Below are positions 18,357 through 26,831 of a stretch of 64,000 nt of DNA, piece after piece (within the stretch, counting starts at the first letter, position 1; each line of letters starts with the position of its first letter). The position numbers were made by a program, and so were the translations under genes. Under the pieces are notes generated by a model, which did not search any database, had not been told where the DNA came from, and worked only from the letters and a program-made list of their open reading frames with translations. The stretch is from Halarcobacter sp. (GTDB lineage: Bacteria; Campylobacterota; Campylobacteria; Campylobacterales; Arcobacteraceae), in contig NZ_OY781470.1 of NCBI RefSeq assembly GCF_963676935.1, forward strand, positions 868,001 through 932,000, in the 5' to 3' direction.

Positions 18357-19181
18357 TTAAATATTAAATTTTTCTAAATAAGGTGCAATTTTGGGCATAC
18401 AATCCTTTCTGCAAACCAATGTAGTTGGAATATCATTTAACTCATCTATCTCAATTATCTTAAGTTTATTTTTAAACCCTAGTTTTTCTATTACTGTAAT
18501 AGGTAATAAGGTTCTTCCCATTCCTGCTTCCACACAACTTAATATAGTTTCTAAACTTCCAAACTCAAAGTTTCTATGTGAACATATCCCATTTTCAGAA
18601 TAGTGTTTATGTAGATATTCATTATATGCACAACCTTTTTTAAAAGTAAGTATTACATTAGGGATATTACCTATTTTGGGTTCTAGTAATACAATTTTTT
18701 CTTTAAATATATTTAGCACATGAAGTTCAGTATTTTTTGGAATATCACTAATAAATGCAATATCTAATTCAAAATCTAACAATTTTTTAGTTATTGTATC
18801 TGTTGTTCCTGTTATAAGTTCTAACTCCATGTTTGGAAAATCTTTATGAAGTTTTACTAAAAAAGAGGAGATTCTTGTTGCTGCATTTGATTCAGTAGAA
18901 CCAATTCTTAGTAAGGGTTGTTCCTCTAAGGTTTTCATCTCTAAAATGGTATTTTCTATTTTTTTTATAATCTCTTTTGCATGGGGATATAGTTTCTCCC
19001 CCTCAACTGTTAGTTTAACCCCTTTGGGGATTCTATGAAAAAGGGTATGTCCAATATTTTTTTCAAGTTGTTTTATTCTTGAAGTCACATTAGATTGTGC
19101 AAAACCTAAATTTTGTGCAGCAAGGGATATACTTTTTTTATCGGCAACCACTACAAAAATCTTTAATAAATTTGAATCCAT
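18357..19181 (-). CDS. LysR family transcriptional regulator
   Basis: A 274-residue regulator with an N-terminal winged helix (KSISLAAQNLGFAQSNVTSRIKQLE, then HTLFHRIPKGVKLTVEGEKL) and a C-terminal substrate-binding-like co-inducer domain. The start at 19181 was chosen because AAGGAAAAG precedes it; an ATG 27 bases further up lacks such a site. It is divergent from the MFS/tautomerase pair, the standard layout for a LysR protein controlling its neighbour. The inducer is unknown. Confidence 0.9.
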   Translation of the reverse strand: MDSNLLKIFVVVADKKSISLAAQNLGFAQSNVTSRIKQLEKNIGHTLFHRIPKGVKLTVEGEKLYPHAKEIIKKIENTILEMKTLEEQPLLRIGSTESNAATRISSFLVKLHKDFPNMELELITGTTDTITKKLLDFELDIAFISDIPKNTELHVLNIFKEKIVLLEPKIGNIPNVILTFKKGCAYNEYLHKHYSENGICSHRNFEFGSLETILSCVEAGMGRTLLPITVIEKLGFKNKLKIIEIDELNDIPTTLVCRKDCMPKIAPYLEKFNI

Positions 19182-19278
19182 ATCACTTTTCCTTATATCA
19201 TATATCATGATTTTATATTTGACTTTCCATCATCTTAAGTGATATTATACATAAAAGTGAAAAAAAGGGAAAGATATT
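19182..19278. promoter_or_regulatory. Divergent LysR/MFS control region
   Basis: About 97 bases between divergent starts, very AT-rich, with imperfect dyads around TATATCATATATCATGAT near 19192-19211. LysR proteins usually bind T-N11-A dyads in such gaps. No single site stands out, so this is a positional assignment. Confidence 0.4.
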
Positions 19279-20463
19279 ATGAGCTTATTAGATAGAAATA
19301 GCAATATGGCTATTATATTAGCTGGTATATTATCAATAGTTGTTGGTTTAGGTGTGGCAAGATTTGTATTTACATCATTACTCCCACCTATGTTAGATAA
19401 CTATTTAACAGTAACTTTTGCAGGAGTTTTAGCCTCAATAAACTATGCAGGTTATTTAAGTGGATCAATTTTTGCTACATTAATAAAAGATATTAACACA
19501 AAAGTAAAGTATTTTAGAATAGGGATGGTTTTGTGTATTGTTTCATCTTTTGTATTAGGTGTTAGTGATAATGATATTATTTGGGGTATCTCAAGGATAG
19601 TTGCTGGTTTTGGTTCAGCAATGGCTTTAGTTGTTGGTTCGGCAATAGTTATGACTAAACTTAAAATGGATAATAAAACAAAAGCAATGGGGATACATTT
19701 TAGTGGAATAGGTTTTTCTATTTTAGTTACCGATTTAATTACAAGAGCCTTTTTTACTTTTCAAGATGATTGGAAAGGTGCTTGGATAGTTTTATCAATA
19801 TTTGGTCTTTTTGCTGCAATTTATTCTATGTATATCTTATCTTTTGATAAAGAAATAAAACAAAATGTTGTAAAACACAAATTTGATTTTGCATTGTTTT
19901 CCCCTTTTGTTATTCTTCTAATAATTGCATATTTTACAGAAGGTGTAGGATTTGTGGTTCAGGCAACTTTTTTACCTGATATAATCAACTCTTTAGAGGG
20001 CTTAGAAGGATATGGAAGTTTTACTTGGACCCTAGTTGGTCTTGCTGGAATTCCCTCTTGTATAATATGGATGACTTTAGCCCATAAATTTGGAAGTGTA
20101 AATATAATCATAATAGCAATGCTTGTTCAAATTGTAGGTATCTTAATCTCTGCACTTACTACAAATGTTTATTTAAATCTATTTAGTGGAGTTTTATATG
20201 GGGGAACTTTTGTAGGTTTAGTTGCTTTATTTATGAATTTAGGTGGAAAACTTGCTGGTAATAATCCAGTTATATTAATGGGGGCTTTAACTACAGCATA
20301 TGGAATTGGTCAAGTTGTTGCTCCTTTATATAGTGTAAAATTAGTTGAACTTTATAGTAGTTACAGTCAGTCTTTATATGTAACTGCTTCAATTGTTTTT
20401 TTAGGAGTTATATTACTTTTTATTGCAAAAAATATAGCTACACAAAATCAAAAAATCATATAA
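19279..20463 (+). CDS. MFS transporter, YbfB/YjiJ-like
   Basis: A 394-residue protein with about twelve helices. The first helix, LSIVVGLGVARFVFTSLLPPM, matches the YbfB/YjiJ-type MFS group. Ribosome binding site AAAGGGAAAG. It is probably co-transcribed with the tautomerase gene eight bases downstream and controlled by the divergent LysR protein. The pairing with a 4-oxalocrotonate tautomerase-like enzyme hints at uptake of an aromatic or keto-acid type compound, but that is inference. Confidence 0.85.
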   Translation: MSLLDRNSNMAIILAGILSIVVGLGVARFVFTSLLPPMLDNYLTVTFAGVLASINYAGYLSGSIFATLIKDINTKVKYFRIGMVLCIVSSFVLGVSDNDIIWGISRIVAGFGSAMALVVGSAIVMTKLKMDNKTKAMGIHFSGIGFSILVTDLITRAFFTFQDDWKGAWIVLSIFGLFAAIYSMYILSFDKEIKQNVVKHKFDFALFSPFVILLIIAYFTEGVGFVVQATFLPDIINSLEGLEGYGSFTWTLVGLAGIPSCIIWMTLAHKFGSVNIIIIAMLVQIVGILISALTTNVYLNLFSGVLYGGTFVGLVALFMNLGGKLAGNNPVILMGALTTAYGIGQVVAPLYSVKLVELYSSYSQSLYVTASIVFLGVILLFIAKNIATQNQKII

Positions 20464-20471
20464 GGAAAGAG

Positions 20472-20681
20472 ATGCCAATCATAAATGTAAAAATGACCCA
20501 TGAAGATGGTGGAGCTACAAAAGAACAAAAAGAGCTTTTAGCAAAAGAATTAACAGAGGCTTTTGTAAAGATATTTAATAGAGGAGAGAAAACTTGTGTA
20601 GTTACTATTGATGAAGTGCCAATGGATAATTATGCCATAGGTGGAGAAACCATAACTAATATAAGAAACAAGAAAAAATAG
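20472..20681 (+). CDS. 4-oxalocrotonate tautomerase family enzyme
   Basis: A 69-residue protein beginning Met-Pro, the processed Pro-1 being the catalytic base of this superfamily. The remainder (KMTHEDGGATKEQKELLAKE, VVTIDEVPMDNYAIGG) fits the small beta-alpha-beta subunit that forms hexamers. Such enzymes interconvert enol and keto forms in ring-cleavage pathways, although many homologues have other roles. AAGGAAAGAG precedes the ATG. Confidence 0.88.
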   Translation: MPIINVKMTHEDGGATKEQKELLAKELTEAFVKIFNRGEKTCVVTIDEVPMDNYAIGGETITNIRNKKK

Positions 20682-20756
20682 TAATATTATATATAGATTT
20701 CACACTTTTAACCCTCTTTTGGATGATAAACTTCTTTTAAATAAAAGGAGAAAATT

Positions 20757-22199
20757 ATGTTAGCAGAGATTAACGATTTTTTGAATAACCTTATTTGGGG
20801 TAATATTCTAATCTATTTATTACCAGCTCTTGGTATATTTTTTACGATTAGTTCTAGGTTTGTACAGTTTAGATATTTCTTTAAGATGTTTAACATTTTA
20901 AGAGATACAGTACATGATAAACAAGGACATATTAGTTCATTTCAAGCTTTAATGCTAAGTGTTGCTGGACGTGTTGGTGGTGGAAATATTGCAGGTGTAG
21001 CTGTTGCAATAACACTTGGTGGTCCAGGAGCAGTTTTCTGGATGTGGATAATTGGACTTATTGGTATGAGTACAAGTTTCTTTGAGTGTTCATTGGCACA
21101 ATTATATAAAGAAAAAGATGGTGAAGATTCTTGTGTATATAGAGGTGGACCAGCTTATTATGTAACAAAAGCTTTGGGACAAAGATGGCTTGGAGTTATT
21201 ATATCAATTCTTCTAATGATAACATTTGGTTTTGCCTTTAATGCAACACAATCATTTATTATCACAACTTCATTTCAATCTTCATTTGATATTCCAACTT
21301 GGATTACAGGTATTGCTTTAACAATTCTTTTTGCTTTTGCAGTATTTGGTGGTATCAAAAGAATTACGAAAATTTCTGAAGTTATTGTTCCTATTATGGC
21401 AGTAGGTTATTTACTTATTGCAATAGTTGTTATAGCATTAAATATATCAGAAATTCCTACACTTATTTCAATGATTGTATCAGAAGCTTTCAACCCAAGT
21501 TCAGCTATTGGTGGGGGACTAGGTGCAGTTATTTTACAAGGTGCAAAAAGAGGAATGTTCTCAAATGAAGCAGGACTTGGTTCTGCTCCAAATGTTGCAG
21601 CAGTTGCTTATGTAGCACACCCTGTTCAACAAGGTATTGTTCAATCATTCTCTGTTTTTATTGATACAATTATACTTTGTTCTTGTACGGCATTTATTAT
21701 CCTTTTATCAGGGGTTTATACTCCAGGTGCTAGTGGTGTGGATGGAGTTCTTTTAACTCAAAATGCATTAATTGAACACATAGGTCCATTGGGTGGATAT
21801 TTTGTAACTATTGCATTATTACTTTTTGGATTCTCTTCTATATTATATAATTACTATTTAGCAGAGAATAGTCTTAACTTTTTTAGTAAAGGGAATAAAG
21901 TTTTATTTACTCTATTTAGACTATTTGTTGTAGGTTTGATTATTTGGGGTTCAATGCAAGATTTAGGTTCTATTTTCTCTTTTGCTGATTTATCAATGGG
22001 ACTATTAGCTGTTATAAATATGATAGCAATTGCATTATTATATAAACCTGTACTTAGACTTATTAGAGGTTATGACAGACAATTAAAAGAGGGGAAAAAC
22101 CCTGTTCTTAGATATAACGATTATAGTGAGTTTAAAATCGATAAGAATATTTGGAAAGAGATTGTTGATAATATTAATGATATAAGGTCAAACAAATAA
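20757..22199 (+). CDS. Alanine/glycine:cation symporter (AGCS family)
   Basis: A 480-residue membrane protein with about eleven helices. It carries the AGCS signature LSVAGRVGGGNIAGVAVAI, then GGPGAVFWMW, and a central GAKRGMFSNEAGLGSAPN. It imports alanine or glycine with sodium or protons. AAAAGGAG precedes the start and a strong terminator follows the stop, so it is monocistronic. Confidence 0.93.
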   Translation: MLAEINDFLNNLIWGNILIYLLPALGIFFTISSRFVQFRYFFKMFNILRDTVHDKQGHISSFQALMLSVAGRVGGGNIAGVAVAITLGGPGAVFWMWIIGLIGMSTSFFECSLAQLYKEKDGEDSCVYRGGPAYYVTKALGQRWLGVIISILLMITFGFAFNATQSFIITTSFQSSFDIPTWITGIALTILFAFAVFGGIKRITKISEVIVPIMAVGYLLIAIVVIALNISEIPTLISMIVSEAFNPSSAIGGGLGAVILQGAKRGMFSNEAGLGSAPNVAAVAYVAHPVQQGIVQSFSVFIDTIILCSCTAFIILLSGVYTPGASGVDGVLLTQNALIEHIGPLGGYFVTIALLLFGFSSILYNYYLAENSLNFFSKGNKVLFTLFRLFVVGLIIWGSMQDLGSIFSFADLSMGLLAVINMIAIALLYKPVLRLIRGYDRQLKEGKNPVLRYNDYSEFKIDKNIWKEIVDNINDIRSNK

Positions 22200-22226
22200 A
22201 GTGTAAGCAAAAAGCTTACACTTTTT
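22199..22226 (+). terminator. Intrinsic terminator of the AGCS gene
   Basis: A 10-bp stem (AAGTGTAAGC / GCTTACACTT) with an AAAAA loop starts at the stop codon and runs into a T tract. Confidence 0.9.
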
Positions 22227-22268
22227 ATATATAAAAATTTGATATTATAAATAAAAAAAAGATTTAAT

Positions 22269-23390
22269 ATGTTTAATAAAGAGGGAATCCCTTTTTTTGT
22301 AATTATGATACCTTTTTTAAGTATTATATTTATAGCCTTTTTTAGTATCTCTTACTATATGAAAATAAGTGATGAAGGTTTTGAAAAAGAGTTAAAAGAG
22401 TATAAAATTTTATATTTAAAAAGCAATTCTGCTGAAACTTTTTCTGTTGTAAAGAAAAAAAGAATAAAAGAGTATGAAGAAGAGAAACAGAAGTTTATAG
22501 AGTTTGTTGAAGTTTTGACAATTACGATACTTGTTTTTATGGCTTTATTTACTCTTTTAATGACTTCAATTATTAATGAAACAATAAAAAAATATAAAAA
22601 ACAAGTTGAAACAAAAGAGAAGAAACTACAAAATTTAAATAAAAATTTGGCTTTAAAAGTTAAACAAGGTATTGAAGAAGCAAAACAAAAAGATAAAGCG
22701 ATTTTACAACAATCAAAACTTGCTAGAATGGGCTCAATGATAAGTATGATTGCTCATCAATGGAGACAACCTTTAACAGAACTTTCAGGTATTTTAATGG
22801 AGTTAGAAACAGCTACAAGATTTAAAAAAGTAAATGAAGAACATATTTTAAACTCAATTGAAAAGAGTGATAATATGATAGAGTTTATGTCTAAAACAAT
22901 TGATGATTTTAGAAACTTTTATAAGCCAGATAAAAAGAAAGAAAATTTCTTTTTATTTGATTCTTGTCAAAAAGCTATAAACCTTATTGATGCTACTTTG
23001 GAAGAAAATGGTATAAAATATAATATAAATGTAAAAAAAGATAGAGAGATTTTTGGATATCCAACAGAATTTTCACAAGTTATATTAAATCTATTAACAA
23101 ATGCAAAAGATGTATTAATTGAAAATAATATAAATAATCCAAAAATTGAAGTTTTGATAGATAAAAAAGGTTTTAATAGTATTATTGAAGTAAAAGATAA
23201 TGCAGGTGGTATTAAAGAGGAAAATTTTGAAGAGATATTTGATCCATATTTCAGTACTAAATCTTCTTCAAAAGGAACAGGATTAGGACTTTATATCTCT
23301 AAATTGATTATAGAAAGAAATATGGGTGGAGAACTTAGTGTTTATAATGATAAAGATGGTGCAGTTTTCAGAATAGTATTAGTAGGGTAG
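22269..23390 (+). CDS. Membrane sensor histidine kinase
   Basis: A 373-residue kinase with helices near 10-30 and 78-100, a small periplasmic loop between them, a coiled linker, and an HQWRQPL-type core: MIAHQWRQPLTELS (His near 163), N-box NAKDVLIE, G1 DNAGGIKEE, DPYFSTKSSSKGTGLGLYI. A response regulator gene begins three bases after its stop, so the two form a cognate pair. The periplasmic loop is too small for a classic sensor domain. Confidence 0.88.
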   Translation: MFNKEGIPFFVIMIPFLSIIFIAFFSISYYMKISDEGFEKELKEYKILYLKSNSAETFSVVKKKRIKEYEEEKQKFIEFVEVLTITILVFMALFTLLMTSIINETIKKYKKQVETKEKKLQNLNKNLALKVKQGIEEAKQKDKAILQQSKLARMGSMISMIAHQWRQPLTELSGILMELETATRFKKVNEEHILNSIEKSDNMIEFMSKTIDDFRNFYKPDKKKENFFLFDSCQKAINLIDATLEENGIKYNINVKKDREIFGYPTEFSQVILNLLTNAKDVLIENNINNPKIEVLIDKKGFNSIIEVKDNAGGIKEENFEEIFDPYFSTKSSSKGTGLGLYISKLIIERNMGGELSVYNDKDGAVFRIVLVG

Positions 23391-23393
23391 GGT

Positions 23394-24068
23394 ATGGAAA
23401 AAGAGTTATTAGAAGAATTAAAACAATTATCAATTTTATGTGTAGAGGATGAACCGGGGATTAGAAAAGTTATAGTTGATACCCTGAAGTACTATTTTGA
23501 TGAGGTTTACGAAGCAAAAGATGGTTATGAAGCTTATGAAATATATCAAGATTATAAACCAAAGATAATATTATCCGATATACAAATGAAAAACTGTGAC
23601 GGGGTTGAACTTGTAAAAAAAATCAGACAAGATGATTTTAATACAATTATAATAATGCTTACAGCTTATTCAAATGAAGAGTATCTAATGGAATTAATAA
23701 ACTTAAATATAAGTCATTATATTCTAAAACCATTAAATGCAAAAAAATTAAATGATGCACTTATAAAGCTTTTTGCTAAAAATAGTTTAATAAAATTATC
23801 AGATCAATTAAGTTTAGATTTGAAAAAACGAGAATTGATTTTTAAAGAAAATGAGATAATTATATTAAGAAAAAGGGAAAAAGAGTTTTTATATCTTTTA
23901 TATCAAAAAAAAGGTGCAATTCTTTCATATTATGAAATTGAAAATGAACTTTGGATAGATAAAGAGATGACAACTCACGCTCTAAAATCTTTTATTAAAG
24001 AATTAAGAGCGAAGTTGCCTGTAAATATTATAAAAAATGTACCCCAAGAGGGTTATACTTTAGTTTAA
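23394..24068 (+). CDS. Two-component response regulator, OmpR-type winged helix
   Basis: A 224-residue protein. The receiver has the acidic pocket (CVEDEPG), phospho-acceptor in ILSDIQMK (Asp near 62), TAYSN and ILKPL. The C-terminal winged helix ends ELRAKLPVNIIKNVPQEGYTLV, typical of the OmpR/PhoB group. It pairs with the adjacent kinase. GTAGGG precedes the ATG. Targets are unknown; the symporter upstream and the catabolic operon downstream are the nearest candidates. Confidence 0.9.
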   Translation: MEKELLEELKQLSILCVEDEPGIRKVIVDTLKYYFDEVYEAKDGYEAYEIYQDYKPKIILSDIQMKNCDGVELVKKIRQDDFNTIIIMLTAYSNEEYLMELINLNISHYILKPLNAKKLNDALIKLFAKNSLIKLSDQLSLDLKKRELIFKENEIIILRKREKEFLYLLYQKKGAILSYYEIENELWIDKEMTTHALKSFIKELRAKLPVNIIKNVPQEGYTLV

Positions 24069-24069
24069 A

Positions 24070-24615
24070 CTAATTATCAGTTTGAAAAAAATCTTTAGTT
24101 TTTTCTAACATCTCTTTTGCTTTTTTTTCTCTTTTATATTGTCCAAAAAAGTATATTAGTGCTATCATTCCTAAAGCATCAAAAAGAAAAGCAAACCAAG
24201 CTTCTACTAGTAAGGCATATGTCCCCCAAGATAGAGTAGAAGCCAAAAGTAATAATTTCATCTTTAAAGAATCTTTAGAAATTGTAGCTAGTGGTGTAGT
24301 AATAGATGCAATTACTAATAATAAGCCTTCATACTCTTTTAGTCCAAGTAAAAGAAAAATAGAAAAAAATGGTATAGAATAAAGTATTGCTTTTTCTAGT
24401 TTTTTATATTCTAAAGCCCCGATATAATACATTATAGCAATAATAGCTGATTGGAAAACTCCATGCATTCCCCCACTATTATATAAATCAGGGATTATTA
24501 ATAGTACTGAAGTTCCTAATAATATTTTTGTTTTAATTAAATCTTTAATAGCCATTCCAACAGCATTAAAAATGATTGCCAGAATGCCTAAAAAAGCAAT
24601 TGATGCCGATACCAT
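24070..24615 (-). CDS. YgjV-like inner membrane protein
   Basis: A 181-residue protein with six or seven hydrophobic helices and a charged C-terminal tail. The helix pattern and segments such as SGGMHGVFQSAIIAIMYYIG resemble the YgjV family of inner membrane proteins of unknown function. It is the last gene of a minus-strand operon with the M20 amidohydrolase, the proline-racemase-family protein and the dehydrogenase, so a transport role for that pathway is possible. Confidence 0.6.
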   Translation of the reverse strand: MVSASIAFLGILAIIFNAVGMAIKDLIKTKILLGTSVLLIIPDLYNSGGMHGVFQSAIIAIMYYIGALEYKKLEKAILYSIPFFSIFLLLGLKEYEGLLLVIASITTPLATISKDSLKMKLLLLASTLSWGTYALLVEAWFAFLFDALGMIALIYFFGQYKREKKAKEMLEKTKDFFQTDN

Positions 24616-24630
24616 AATTGTTTCTTTTAA

Positions 24631-25785
24631 TTAGAAATCAAAATTAGCAAGTTTCATTAATGAAATACTTACTGGTTTTATCAGCTTATCATTAAAGTCA
24701 TAATAGACATTGTGACAAGCTTTTTGATGTTTCTCTTCTCCATCATCACTTCCAATAAGTGCAAAAGCTCCTGGAATAGTGTTAAGATAATAACTAAAAT
24801 CTTCACTTGCCATAATTGGAGTAGCAATATCACTTTTCCAATTTTCCCCTAGAGTTTCACTTAATACTTTTCTTACTTTTGCAGCTTCATCTTCATGGTT
24901 TATTGTTGCATTGTATCTATCTCTTAACTCAACATCAACATCAACATTATATCCAGTAGCTACACTTTCAGTGATTTGTTTAATTTGTTTAAATACTTTT
25001 TCCTTTATCTCTTTATTTGGTACTCTAATACTACCTTCAACTTTTGCAATATCAGGTATTACAGTTACTTCACTTTTTGCATCAATAGATGTAACAGAAA
25101 CTACAGCTGTATCTTGAGGTGCAACTTGTCTGGCAACTATTTGTTGTAAAGCCATTGTTACAGCAGATGCTGCTAAAACAGGATCACGACAAATTTCAGG
25201 TTGAGAAGAGTGTCCCCCTTGACCTTTTAAGGTAATATGAAATGTTCCATTCCCTGCCATTACAGTACCATCAGGGCATACAGCTTGCCCAAATTTTATT
25301 GCTGGCCAATTGTGCCAACCAAATATCATATCAACACCTTTTAAACAACCTTCCTCAATCATTTTTTTAGCTCCATGTCCACCTTCTTCTGCTGGTTGAA
25401 AAACAAGTGAGATTGGATTTGGTAATTTATCTTCATTTTGTTTTAACCAAATAGCTGCTGCAATAAGAGTTGCTGTATGTCCATCATGTCCACAAGCATG
25501 CATACATTGAGGTTTAGTTGATTTATATGCTACATCAGTTTTTTCTTCTAATGGAAGAGCATCAATATCTCCTCTTAATGCTATATGAGGTCCTTCTTTA
25601 TCTTGTGCTAAAACTCCTACTGTTCCAGTTCCTGCATAAGTTTTATATTCAATATTATGCATCTTCAAAATCTCTCTTATCGCTTTTGCTGTATCATTTT
25701 CCTGCCATGTTAATTCAGGATTTTCATGTAATTTATGTCTAAAATTAGTTGCAAATTCTACTACTTCATCAAAATTTTTATACAT
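24631..25785 (-). CDS. M20 family amidohydrolase (N-acyl-amino acid deacylase)
   Basis: A 384-residue enzyme of the M20 aminoacylase/hippurate hydrolase type. The metal-site motif MHACGHDGHTATLIAAA has Cys and His ligands, then come QPAEEGGHGAKKMIEEG, FGWHNWP, a dimerisation region with GQGGHSSQPE, and a C-terminal ASEDFSYYL. Such enzymes release free amino acids from N-acetyl or N-acyl derivatives in the cytoplasm. The neighbouring ectoine operon has DoeA, which makes N-acetyl-diaminobutyrate, but no DoeB deacetylase; this gene could fill that step. That link is inference. Confidence 0.88.
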   Translation of the reverse strand: MYKNFDEVVEFATNFRHKLHENPELTWQENDTAKAIREILKMHNIEYKTYAGTGTVGVLAQDKEGPHIALRGDIDALPLEEKTDVAYKSTKPQCMHACGHDGHTATLIAAAIWLKQNEDKLPNPISLVFQPAEEGGHGAKKMIEEGCLKGVDMIFGWHNWPAIKFGQAVCPDGTVMAGNGTFHITLKGQGGHSSQPEICRDPVLAASAVTMALQQIVARQVAPQDTAVVSVTSIDAKSEVTVIPDIAKVEGSIRVPNKEIKEKVFKQIKQITESVATGYNVDVDVELRDRYNATINHEDEAAKVRKVLSETLGENWKSDIATPIMASEDFSYYLNTIPGAFALIGSDDGEEKHQKACHNVYYDFNDKLIKPVSISLMKLANFDF

Positions 25786-25796
25786 ATTTATTCCTT

Positions 25797-26831
25797 TTAT
25801 AAATTTTTAATTATTTTTGTTAAACCATTATATTGTGTTAGAGTATCGTCAAAATTGACTAAAATTTGAGATTTAGCAATTATATAACTTTTACCTGTTG
25901 TTCTATTTTTTATCACCTTGTAACCTTCACACCTTTCAATGCAATCAAAGGTTCCAATAAATTTTGTTTCTCTTAAACTTACAGTTTCTAAACTATCACC
26001 TGGCTTAATTTTATTTTCATATTCTAAGTATGCTAATCTAGCAGAAGTACCAGTCCCTGTGGTACTTCTGCAAATGACACCTGGGTGTACATATGTTGCA
26101 GACCTTGAGCTATATAAACCTTCCTCTTTCTTTGTTACTTCACCCATATAGTGTAAAAAAGGAACAGGTCCAACATCTCCTAAAGCATAATGTTTTAATG
26201 ATTCTTTTTTTCTTACGGCTTCAACTATTAAATAAGCAGTATCACTTAATTTTTTTTCTTCATCAATACTTAGTTGAAATCCTAAATCTTTCGCTTCAAC
26301 TAAAATATAAAAACCTCCACTATATGCAATTGAGTATGTAATTTCCCCTAACTCTTTTATTATGATTTTTTCTTTATATTTGTGAATATAACTTGGAAGT
26401 CCTTCGCAAGTTATAGATTCAACTATTCCATTTTCAACTCTTGCTTCAATATCAACTAATCCAGCAGGGGCTTCTAATTTAAAGTTTAAAATACCATCTT
26501 TTTTTTCTACAAGACCATTTTCTATAACTGCTGTTGCAGTACACATTGTATTTGAGCCAGAATATATTGGATATCCCATAACTTCCATAATAATATATCC
26601 AGCAACTGCTTCTTTATTTTTTGCTGGAACAATTAAATCTATTGACATCTCTGGAATTCCATAAGGTTCAAAAAGAAGTGTTTTTCTTAAATCATCGGCA
26701 TGTTTTTGCAAATATAACATTTGTTCTCGAACACTTTCTCCTGGTAATTCTTTGATCCCTGTAAAGACAATTCTACTTACATCTCCTCCTGCATGGGTAT
26801 CTATCAATCCTATTTCATGTGGCTTGGTCAT
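25797..26831 (-). CDS. Proline racemase family protein with altered catalytic residues
   Basis: A 344-residue protein with the family's N-terminal DTHAGGDVSRIV and the paired active-site regions. The first region reads NTMCTATAVIE, keeping Cys but lacking the usual GHG after it. The second reads CRSTTGTGTSARLA, with Thr where racemases have their second catalytic Cys. A Cys/Thr pair is the known arrangement of trans-3-hydroxy-L-proline dehydratases, so dehydration or another one-base reaction is more likely than racemisation. The start overlaps the end of the dehydrogenase gene by four bases (ATGA). The substrate is unknown; a hydroxylated ectoine breakdown product is one possibility. Confidence 0.82.
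   Translation of the reverse strand: MTKPHEIGLIDTHAGGDVSRIVFTGIKELPGESVREQMLYLQKHADDLRKTLLFEPYGIPEMSIDLIVPAKNKEAVAGYIIMEVMGYPIYSGSNTMCTATAVIENGLVEKKDGILNFKLEAPAGLVDIEARVENGIVESITCEGLPSYIHKYKEKIIIKELGEITYSIAYSGGFYILVEAKDLGFQLSIDEEKKLSDTAYLIVEAVRKKESLKHYALGDVGPVPFLHYMGEVTKKEEGLYSSRSATYVHPGVICRSTTGTGTSARLAYLEYENKIKPGDSLETVSLRETKFIGTFDCIERCEGYKVIKNRTTGKSYIIAKSQILVNFDDTLTQYNGLTKIIKNL

Noticed and set aside
22199-22226. Third copy of the AAAAAGCAYACTTTTTACA operator
   Set aside because: The similarity (AAAAAGCTTACACTTTTTA) comes from the AGCS terminator stem and has a different spacing.
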